In this document: positions 1-5,592 of the stretch, one piece after another | Position numbering within the stretch: position 1 is the stretch's first letter | Layout: every line of letters begins with the position of its first letter | DNA from: CAZPZZ01 sp964591245 | GTDB taxonomy: Bacteria; Acidobacteriota; Vicinamibacteria; Vicinamibacterales; UBA8438 | DNA length: 8,514 nt | Reading direction: 5' to 3' | Assembly (NCBI GenBank): GCA_964591245.1 | Contig: CAZPZZ010000163.1 | Location: forward strand, 1-8,514 | Notes under the pieces: generated by a model | What the model was told of the DNA's origin: nothing | Database searches by the model: none | Seen by the model: the letters and a program-made list of their open reading frames with translations, nothing else | Program-made: the position numbers and the translations under genes

Positions 1-364
1 TTTCGTTTTCAAGTAGACGAGCGGCCTTCAGGAGTGTGCGTGTCAGTGCCGTCATGCGCTCCAGTGGATTGCCTGAGAGTGGCTTGGTCTGGGAGTACTG
101 CAAACCAAGCTTTCCATCCGTCAGGTCAATACTGTACTGACCTTCGTGTGCGATGAGTATCACCGCTGGCCCTGTAGGAAGATGCGTGTAGTCGGCTACA
201 TCAATCAGGAGGCCGTCAACCGCCTGCGTCTGGATCCAACGGTGAAACACGGGGATGACCTCGCGGGTCTTGAACGTCGACGCTGTCTGAGGCGTAAAAA
301 ACACTTTCAGGGCGACACGTTGGAGCTTCTCCAGATTCATTGTGGACGACGTGGGGGTGCTCAC
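1..364 (-). CDS. Conserved-looking hypothetical protein at the end of the sulfite reductase operon (3' end cut by window edge)
   Basis: Partial gene: 121 codons are visible, reading off the left edge. I chose the GTG start at 364 because a perfect AGGAGG lies 5 bases upstream (375-370) and the start overlaps the reductase stop as GTGA. An in-frame ATG at 340 is the alternative, but it has no ribosome binding site. The visible protein is soluble, with no signal peptide or membrane segment. It contains IPVFHRWIQ (residues 38-46) and then a beta-rich core, LLIDVADY (52-59), GPAVILIAHEG (65-75) and YSIDL (77-81), followed by a helix rich in Leu and Ala. I do not recognise a named domain. The pattern resembles small uncharacterised proteins that I recall from sulfite reductase operons, but that is memory and not a search. 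Overlap with the reductase suggests a role in its assembly, regulation or electron supply. This is inference only. Confidence 0.75.
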   Translation of the reverse strand, partial: MSTPTSSTMNLEKLQRVALKVFFTPQTASTFKTREVIPVFHRWIQTQAVDGLLIDVADYTHLPTGPAVILIAHEGQYSIDLTDGKLGLQYSQTKPLSGNPLERMTALTRTLLKAARLLENE

Positions 365-2655
365 GATGGCCTCCTCTCCGTCGACGCCTTGGCGCCCGTT
401 GGCGGGGTCGGCAAGGACTGCGGCTGTCCAGCCAGCCTCGTTTGACACGCGTGGGTAGCTTCCAGGAAGAGTTGGGCTTCTTCGACCCCCTGCCGGGCCA
501 CATCCGGACCGATTGGAGGGTCTGTACGTGAATGCCGGCGGAAGAGATATTGGGCGAATTTTCCTCCTGCAAACCGGTCGAAGAAGATCTCTGTGTCAAA
601 AAAGCGCGTGCGGAACTCGCTCACGATTTGGGTGGGGTTGTCTGAAATGTCGATAAATTCCGTCTTTATCAATCCTTTGGCTGCTTGCAGCATGGCCTGA
701 TACGCGAGCGCGTCGGCGTCGGCGAAATTGCCCTCTTCCAGCTGGAGTTGGGCCTCGAATACTTGACTTTCCGCTTCTGCAAGGTCAAATTCCGTCAGCG
801 ATACGACTTCGCCCGCGCATTCCCCGATGCCCATATCACCGATACCGAACTCGCGGGGATCGCCCCAGTCGTGGTAATACTCCGGAGCTTCGTCATGTGT
901 CGGGACGACGGCGAGGTCGTCGAGCATGCTCCGCAGGGCTCGTTTTCCGACCCGTGACGTGAAGTCGTAGAAGCTCTCAGCGTCGTGTCGCTCCTTGATG
1001 TATCGGCTGGTAATTCGGTCGATCACTTCAGGAATGTTCTTGGCTGGAATCGCGACGATTGCCAGTCCATAGGCGCCGGCATTCTCGAGCCATTTCCCTC
1101 CCAACACGACCTGGAAATGTGGAACCACGTGATTTCCGACATTTCGACTCACGCCGTAGAAGCCGAGGTCGCAAATATGGTGTTGCCCGCAGGAGTTGAA
1201 GCAACCGCTAATTTTGATACGAAGCTCTCGGACGGCGGGGTCCAGGGTCGCCATTTGAGTGGCGAGCTGGCGCTCGAGTTCAGCCGCCAAACCGCGTGAC
1301 GAGGCAATTCCCAGTTTGCACGTATCGGTGCCTGGGCAGGCCGTGATGTCGGCGATTGAGGCTGCGCCGGGTCGTGCCAGCCCGATAGCGTCGAGTTCTT
1401 GATGGAGCGCAGGCAGATCGTCTTCGTGCACCCAACGGAGGACGATGTTCTGTTCGACCGTAGTTCGGACGGCATCGCCCACGAAACGTCGCGCGACCCG
1501 GGCAAGCTGGCGAAGCTGATTCCCGCTCAGATCGCCCAGTGGAAGGCTGACCGTGACCACGGCGAAGCCTGGCTGGCGCTGGCGGTAGACGTTTGTGCGC
1601 GTCCATGCCTCGAACCCGGTTAACTCCGTGTCGGTGCCTGGCGTGGCGGCATGTTCCAGAGCTTGATCCTCAGTGCTGAATGGTTCTTTCAGGAATGCGG
1701 TCCAGCGCTCGTCAGGTCCGAGAGCGTTCCGTTCTTCGTGGACAAGTTCGCGAAATTTATCGAGACCGAGTTGAGAAACGAGGAATTTTATGCGTGCCCT
1801 AGCTCGATTACGCTTTTCACCGAGTCGCGCGAATACGCGCGAGATGGCCTGAAGGGTGGGAAGGACGTCTTCTTCGGCCATGAATGGATCAAAGAGTTTG
1901 GCTGGGTGTGGCACCGCACCCAGTCCGCCCCCGACGTAGACCTCGAAGCCACGTTTTATTTTTCCTTCGACCTCACGGGTGACGGCAATGGCGCCAAAGT
2001 CATGCATGTTGACCAGGCCGCAGGCGTGTTGTTGACATCCGGAAAATGCAACCTTAAATTTCCGACCAAAATCTTGGGCGTCGGGGTGTCCAAGCAAAAA
2101 TTGCATGGCGGCGCGCGCATACGGCGTGACGTCGAAGGTTTCGTCTCGGCACACACCCGCGATGGGGCATGCGGTCACGTTGCGTACGGTGTTGCCACAC
2201 GCCTCACGAGTCGTGATGCCTACTGCCGCAAGTCTCCGCATCAGTGCTGGGGTGTCGTCGATGTGGACAAAGTGGAGCTGAACATCCTGGCGTGTCGTGA
2301 TGTGGCAGACGCCGTCGCTGTACTCCTCGGAGAGATCGGCCAGGGTATCCATCTGGTCGGCTGTAAGGCCCCCGAATGGGATTTTGATCCGTTGCATGCC
2401 AGGGGCATCCCACACAGTATCCGGACCTTTTGTGAGCCCCTCCGATGAGAAGGGGAGCAGTTTGACGCCGGTGCCGTCGTTTCGCTGGCCGTTGTCGTAG
2501 CGCTGGCCGTACGCGCCTCGTCGTAGCCTGGTTTCGGCGAAGACTTTGTCATCGATCTTGCCCTGCCGTTTGAGCGCGATCTGGTTTTCGTAGGTGTCAA
2601 TTTCACGTCCCAGGTCAGTCGGGATGCGATGGCCGAGTGTATCTTTCCAGGTCAT
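361..2655 (-). CDS. sir: Ferredoxin-type assimilatory sulfite reductase (siroheme/[4Fe-4S]) with HEPN-like C-terminal extension
   Basis: A 764-residue cytoplasmic enzyme that reduces sulfite to sulfide with six electrons. No flavin or NAD(P)H domain is present, so ferredoxin is the likely donor. The two pseudo-repeats of the siroheme reductase fold are visible. The cluster/siroheme motif is Cys440-x5-Cys446 (TACPGTDTC) and Cys485-x3-Cys489 (SGCFNSCGQH). Anion-binding residues are R122 (TTRQD), R158 (NTVRNV), K199 and K201 (GRKFK). The K-F-K pattern is that of sulfite reductases; plant-type nitrite reductases have K-W-N. Typical family length is 550-650, and the extra C-terminal ~180 residues contain a HEPN-like helical pattern at about 626-665. 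The start is the ATG at 2655, which overlaps the cobA stop as TGATG; the open frame continues upstream only inside cobA. The N-terminal half also keeps four cysteines (163, 169, 207, 212). Nitrite reductase is the main alternative identity. Confidence 0.92.
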   Translation of the reverse strand: MTWKDTLGHRIPTDLGREIDTYENQIALKRQGKIDDKVFAETRLRRGAYGQRYDNGQRNDGTGVKLLPFSSEGLTKGPDTVWDAPGMQRIKIPFGGLTADQMDTLADLSEEYSDGVCHITTRQDVQLHFVHIDDTPALMRRLAAVGITTREACGNTVRNVTACPIAGVCRDETFDVTPYARAAMQFLLGHPDAQDFGRKFKVAFSGCQQHACGLVNMHDFGAIAVTREVEGKIKRGFEVYVGGGLGAVPHPAKLFDPFMAEEDVLPTLQAISRVFARLGEKRNRARARIKFLVSQLGLDKFRELVHEERNALGPDERWTAFLKEPFSTEDQALEHAATPGTDTELTGFEAWTRTNVYRQRQPGFAVVTVSLPLGDLSGNQLRQLARVARRFVGDAVRTTVEQNIVLRWVHEDDLPALHQELDAIGLARPGAASIADITACPGTDTCKLGIASSRGLAAELERQLATQMATLDPAVRELRIKISGCFNSCGQHHICDLGFYGVSRNVGNHVVPHFQVVLGGKWLENAGAYGLAIVAIPAKNIPEVIDRITSRYIKERHDAESFYDFTSRVGKRALRSMLDDLAVVPTHDEAPEYYHDWGDPREFGIGDMGIGECAGEVVSLTEFDLAEAESQVFEAQLQLEEGNFADADALAYQAMLQAAKGLIKTEFIDISDNPTQIVSEFRTRFFDTEIFFDRFAGGKFAQYLFRRHSRTDPPIGPDVARQGVEEAQLFLEATHACQTRLAGQPQSLPTPPTGAKASTERRPS
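370..375 (-). promoter_or_regulatory. Perfect Shine-Dalgarno AGGAGG deciding the GTG start at 364
   Basis: AGGAGG on the minus strand lies inside the last codons of the reductase gene, 5 bases before the GTG at 364. It is the strongest ribosome binding site in the window and explains why the downstream gene starts at GTG rather than at the ATG 24 bases later. Confidence 0.75.
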
Positions 2656-3473
2656 CAGTCTGCCTTCGTTCGGTTGCTTGCGAGGTGGGCGGAAGCCGCG
2701 AGTCGCTCGTCGAGCGCACGTTTTTCGGAGCCTGTTGTTCCGGCCAGTCCAGCGTGTAGCCTGACGACGTGCCCGACGACGATCGTGCCCGGTAAAGTGG
2801 TATCGAATGCCGCTTGCATGGTCTTTAGTTCTGCCAGCGTCCCGATCCAGCATTGGCCGTCGTCTGTGGTCGCGCCCAGCACGACAGCGGCTGGGGTCTC
2901 TGGTGGCCATCCTCGTTTCAAGAGGCAGTCGGCGACGGTCACCCGTTGCGCCATGCCCATGAGAACGACAACCGTGACCGTTTCCGGTCCGATCGTCTCG
3001 AGCGCCGGCTGAAAACTTGACGCGTCATGGCCGGAGACAACAATGAACGAGGAAGTGATTCCACGATGTGTCACCGGGATTCCCGCCCAGGCAGGGGCAG
3101 TGACCGCGCTGGTTAAACCTGGCACGATCTCGAAGTGAATACCTGCGGCTTTTAAGGCCAGTGCTTCTTCTCCACCCCGGCCCAACACGAAGGGGTCCCC
3201 GCATTTGAGCCGTACGACGCGGCGGCCTCGTTGTGCGGCTCGGACCATGACACGGATAATCGTCTCTTGCTGTACCGATTTTCTGCTCGCACGTTTCCCC
3301 ACGCAGAAACGCTGGGCCTGGGTTGCGGTCGCTACGATCGCCGGCGGAACCAGGGCATCGTACAGCACAAGGTCGGCCCGCCGGAGGCGGTCCGCCGCTC
3401 GCAGAGTGAGCAGATCGGGGGCACCTGGGCCAGCGCCCACGAGCGAGACGAGTCCGGAGGATGTGCTGATCAT
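2655..3473 (-). CDS. cobA: Uroporphyrinogen-III C-methyltransferase (SUMT), siroheme branch
   Basis: This SAM-dependent enzyme methylates uroporphyrinogen III at C2 and C7 to give precorrin-2, the entry to siroheme. The 272-residue protein shows the whole family signature in order: VGAGPG (12-17), YDALV (38-42), RLKCGDPFVLGRGGEE (88-103), VPGLTSA (117-123), GIPVTHR (131-137) and LMG (171-173). It is the stand-alone form, with neither a HemD nor a CysG dehydrogenase fusion, and has a ~30-residue polar tail. The ATG at 3473 gives the short N-terminus usual for the family. A GTG at 3500, six bases after the sirC stop and behind a weak AGGG, would add nine residues and is a real alternative. It sits 32 bases after sirC and overlaps the reductase start. 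Supply of siroheme to the next gene product is the obvious role. Confidence 0.94.
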   Translation of the reverse strand: MISTSSGLVSLVGAGPGAPDLLTLRAADRLRRADLVLYDALVPPAIVATATQAQRFCVGKRASRKSVQQETIIRVMVRAAQRGRRVVRLKCGDPFVLGRGGEEALALKAAGIHFEIVPGLTSAVTAPAWAGIPVTHRGITSSFIVVSGHDASSFQPALETIGPETVTVVVLMGMAQRVTVADCLLKRGWPPETPAAVVLGATTDDGQCWIGTLAELKTMQAAFDTTLPGTIVVGHVVRLHAGLAGTTGSEKRALDERLAASAHLASNRTKAD

Positions 3474-3505
3474 TTCATGTCGGGTGAGAGTGTGTCCCAC
3501 CTTAC

Positions 3506-4084
3506 TTACCCTGACTGATCTTCGTAGAGACGGGCCAGTGCGCGCAAGAGCAAGGGGCGACGTTGCTCCATGGGGACCTTGGTGGCGAGCCACTGAGCCC
3601 GTTCGTTGCGCGCGACCGTCATCCAGCGCTCGACGTCGTCCGTGGGTAACAGCTGGTCGAGCGCTTGTCGTATCAATCCGGCGAGCGCAGGTGCGCGACC
3701 GTCAGTGGAAATGGCCACGGTGATACCACTGCGGCGGACGATCCCCCCCAGGTAGAGAGAGGCGTGAGCTATGTCGTCGACGGCATTGACGAAAATCTGT
3801 CTGGATTCGGCGGCGTCGGCCACTTCCCGGTTGACTGCCGGTGGTGCGGCAGCGATCACCAGCCAGACTTCATTCAGATCCTCAGGTGTGAAGCGGCGCA
3901 GTTTGATCGTGACACCGGTACGATCGATCTCGGGGGTTACCGCTGGCGCGACCACCGTCACTCTTGCTCCAGCGTCGAGCAGGGCTTGGAGCTTGGAGGC
4001 GGCGACTGTACCACCTCCCACTAGCAAGACCGGGCGACCGCTCAGTTTGAGAAAAGCGGGAAACAACTGCTGCGAGTAGCTCAT
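3506..4084 (-). CDS. sirC: Precorrin-2 dehydrogenase / probable sirohydrochlorin ferrochelatase (Met8p/SirC/CysG-N family)
   Basis: A 192-residue cytoplasmic enzyme that oxidises precorrin-2 to sirohydrochlorin with NAD+. Family members such as Met8p and the CysG N-terminal domain also insert iron, but whether this one does is not readable from the sequence. The N-terminal Rossmann motif is VGGGTVAASK (22-31). The dimerisation and active-site region has VNAVDD (99-104), whose Asp residues match the catalytic Asp region of CysG/Met8p, and ISTDGRAPALAGLIR (125-139). The usual PA(I/V) step before the RRG motif is replaced by GGIVRRSG, a mild deviation. The start is the ATG at 4084, which aligns with the short family N-terminus and overlaps the stop of the small upstream ORF as ATGA. 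No good Shine-Dalgarno is seen there, which fits coupled translation. Next downstream is cobA, the preceding step in the pathway. Confidence 0.9.
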   Translation of the reverse strand: MSYSQQLFPAFLKLSGRPVLLVGGGTVAASKLQALLDAGARVTVVAPAVTPEIDRTGVTIKLRRFTPEDLNEVWLVIAAAPPAVNREVADAAESRQIFVNAVDDIAHASLYLGGIVRRSGITVAISTDGRAPALAGLIRQALDQLLPTDDVERWMTVARNERAQWLATKVPMEQRRPLLLRALARLYEDQSG

Positions 4085-4293
4085 ACGTGGGAATTGATCA
4101 CGACGCGTTTCAGTGGTGTGAATGCCCGTCCGTGTAGACCGCATTCAATTTTCACGTTGCCACGCCAGTGACCTGCGCGCGCATTGTCGCCGGTGGCTAC
4201 CTGGCCCGTGCACGCGAGACATCTACTGGGATCCGCGATCACGTAGCGAGTCGTAGGCAACGTCGTGGGCCTGTCTACGCGACCAGACGTCAC
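4081..4293 (-). CDS. Doubtful small Cys-rich (zinc-ribbon-like) protein upstream of sirC
   Basis: A 70-codon frame from GTG 4293 whose TGA overlaps the sirC ATG as ATGA, the same style of junction as others in this operon. It contains CLAC (Cys25, Cys28) and ECGLH (Cys51-x2-His54), a spacing that could bind a metal. The frame stays open upstream of the GTG as far as a TAA at 4320-4318. That extra stretch encodes another Cys-x2-Cys (WCSEC), but has no normal start codon. A short ATG frame (4349-4290) ends in the other phase and would join this one if one base were added near 4317-4319. It may therefore be a frameshifted gene, a leader ORF or chance. I recognise no family. No ribosome binding site precedes the GTG. 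It is kept because of the ATGA overlap and the cysteine pattern. Confidence 0.38.
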   Translation of the reverse strand: MTSGRVDRPTTLPTTRYVIADPSRCLACTGQVATGDNARAGHWRGNVKIECGLHGRAFTPLKRVVINSHV

Positions 4294-4403
4294 CAGGCAT
4301 TCACTGCACCAGCGGATTTACTTTCGCCAGGTTGAATCTTGTTTCCCATTCTACAGTTTGTGCTCCAGCCCGCGCTGAATTTTGGTCCTTCTAGATCGCG
4401 GTG

Positions 4404-4413
4404 AGGCATGCCT
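4404..4413. repeat. 10-base palindrome AGGCATGCCT, possible operator
   Basis: A perfect inverted repeat in the divergent control region, preceded by GTG so that the left flank reads GTGAGGC, the same heptamer as at the second palindrome (4589-4595). A 10-base palindrome is expected about once per 1 kb by chance, so a regulatory role is only suggested by location and the shared flank. Confidence 0.2.
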
Positions 4414-4540
4414 TGAAGGGGCGCAACTCTCCAACGAGCGGATTCGTCGTGCGTTTCTTGCAGGATCGGTCGGGTGCGCGTGACAGGAGTTCGAGGCCAT
4501 GTCGGTTTGCGTGCTGCTCCCAGGCGTTGGGGCTTTCGCG

Positions 4541-4570
4541 TTGTGTAATCTAAAATCGAGTTTGTATCAT
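4541..4570 (+). promoter_or_regulatory. Candidate sigma70-type promoter for the cysQ operon
   Basis: TTGTGT at 4541-4546 and TATCAT at 4565-4570 are separated by 18 bases, in the most AT-rich patch of the divergent region. The -10 matches 5 of 6 consensus bases and the -35 only 3 of 6. A transcript from here would have a leader of about 185 bases before the cysQ GTG. This is a weak call made by eye. Confidence 0.3.
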
Positions 4571-4589
4571 CGCGGTACGGCTGTCAGCG

Positions 4590-4599
4590 TGAGGCCTCA
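4590..4599. repeat. 10-base palindrome TGAGGCCTCA, possible operator
   Basis: A perfect palindrome about 20 bases downstream of the candidate -10 (4565-4570), a position where a repressor could act. It shares GTGAGGC with the other palindrome at 4401-4413. It could equally be chance or part of an RNA hairpin in the cysQ leader. Confidence 0.2.
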
Positions 4600-4760
4600 G
4601 GGGCTCCCGGACAGCAACAACAGTAGACACGCCGGATCAAAACACACACGAAGTCGTTGTTTTCGGCCGGTCCGTAGCCGTCAAGTCGGCAATCTTCATT
4701 GTGCGACCAGAGCTGGGGTTCCCCTGTCGGACGCGATGGGGGCAGGCACCCGAGGAGTGA

Positions 4761-5582
4761 GTGGGCATTGACTGGCAGGAAGCAGTGTTTCGGGATGATC
4801 TTCAAATGGTGACGATCGGAGCGGTCAATGACGTGGCGATGCGTGCTGGACGGGTCGTACTCGAACACTACCACGCGCGGGACACATGGGTGAGAGAGAA
4901 AGACGACGGGTCACCGGTCACCGGCGTGGATCTGGCCGCCGAGAAGATCATTAGAGAGGGATTGGTACGACTGGACGACACGATTCCGTACGTTTCTGAA
5001 GAATGTGAGCCGGTGCCTGCCTACGACGTCAGGCGTGGCTGGTCTCGGTATTGGCTCGTTGACCCTCTTGATGGCACCAAAGAGTTTCTCAAGCGCACGG
5101 ATGAATTTACGGTGAATATTGCCCTTATCGAAGGCAATCAGCCGGTCATGGGTGTTGTGGTTGTGCCGGCGATGGATGTCATGTACTACGCTCAGGATGG
5201 ACGTGGTGCGTGGAAGCGGGAGGGGCAGGGTGAGCCCGAGCGGATTCAGTCGACGTTGTCCGAGCGCTGCGAGCCGTTGCGAATTCTGGAAAGTCGGTCT
5301 CATCCGAGTCCAGGGCTTGAACGCTTTCTCGAATCATTCACGATCGCCGAACGAATCCAGTGCGGGAGCTCGTTGAAGTTCTGTGTTGTTGCGGAGGGGA
5401 GTGCTGACGTTTATCCTCGCTTGGGTCCGACGATGGAGTGGGACGTGGCCGCAGGTGATTGTGTCTACCGCAACTCTGGGCGTCCAGATCCCCATCCCGG
5501 CACGATTCGTTACAACAAGCCGAACTTGAGGAACGAGAGCTTTGTCATTGGAATGAAGCCGGACGCCTACGTTTTGCCCTGA
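4761..5582 (+). CDS. cysQ: 3'(2'),5'-bisphosphate nucleotidase CysQ (PAP phosphatase, inositol monophosphatase family)
   Basis: Removes the 3'-phosphate from 3'-phosphoadenosine 5'-phosphate (PAP), the by-product of PAPS reduction and sulfotransfer, giving AMP; Mg2+-dependent. The 273-residue protein keeps all family motifs: DGSPVTGVD (49-57), SEE (79-81), the metal-binding DPLDGTKEF (101-109), the adenosine-side segment GSSLKFCVVAEG (202-213) and EWDVAAGD (226-233). The colinear match to E. coli CysQ, as I recall its sequence, is strong throughout. The GTG at 4761 has GAGGAG (4752-4757) upstream, although the gap is short. The in-frame ATG at 4806 would give a protein starting closer to the E. 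coli N-terminus, but lacks a good ribosome binding site. It is first gene of the plus-strand operon, 10 bases before the dehydrogenase gene, and is divergent from the sulfite reductase operon. Confidence 0.93.
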   Translation: MGIDWQEAVFRDDLQMVTIGAVNDVAMRAGRVVLEHYHARDTWVREKDDGSPVTGVDLAAEKIIREGLVRLDDTIPYVSEECEPVPAYDVRRGWSRYWLVDPLDGTKEFLKRTDEFTVNIALIEGNQPVMGVVVVPAMDVMYYAQDGRGAWKREGQGEPERIQSTLSERCEPLRILESRSHPSPGLERFLESFTIAERIQCGSSLKFCVVAEGSADVYPRLGPTMEWDVAAGDCVYRNSGRPDPHPGTIRYNKPNLRNESFVIGMKPDAYVLP

Positions 5583-5592
5583 GCGGCTGACC

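Larger units (their letters stand above)
4294..4760. other. Divergent intergenic region between the sulfite reductase operon and cysQ
   Basis: 467 bases without a convincing gene, in contrast to the tight packing elsewhere. It must carry promoters for both divergent operons unless the minus operon starts further in. On the plus strand there is a sigma70-like candidate at 4541-4570. On the minus strand a -10-like TAGAAT lies at 4353-4348, without a matching -35. Two 10-base palindromes are at 4404-4413 and 4590-4599. A plus-strand open frame at 4499-4771 has a GAGG-type site upstream, but its Arg/Ser/His-rich translation does not look coding and it runs into cysQ. I saw no riboswitch, T-box or intrinsic terminator by eye. 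Confidence 0.7.

Noticed and set aside
1651..2448. Long open frame of 265 codons on the plus strand opposite the sulfite reductase
   Set aside because: It is a mirror of the high-GC reductase gene. The minus-strand frame has a complete, motif-rich protein, while the plus translation shows no recognisable domain.
2655..2910. N-terminal extension of the sulfite reductase by 85 residues
   Set aside because: The upstream part is an Arg-rich shadow of the 3' end of cobA. The ATG at 2655 gives the family-like N-terminus and a TGATG junction.
4715..4724. GGGGTTCCCC as an operator or hairpin before cysQ
   Set aside because: It is symmetric only outside the central TT, and the two-base loop cannot fold. 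Such short GC tracts are common at this base composition.
4499..4771. Plus-strand 90-codon frame with an AGGAG 9 bases upstream, ending inside cysQ
   Set aside because: The translation is rich in Arg, Ser and His without any structure-like pattern. It covers the promoter candidate and palindromes and overlaps the cysQ start by 11 bases. A short upstream ORF cannot be fully excluded.
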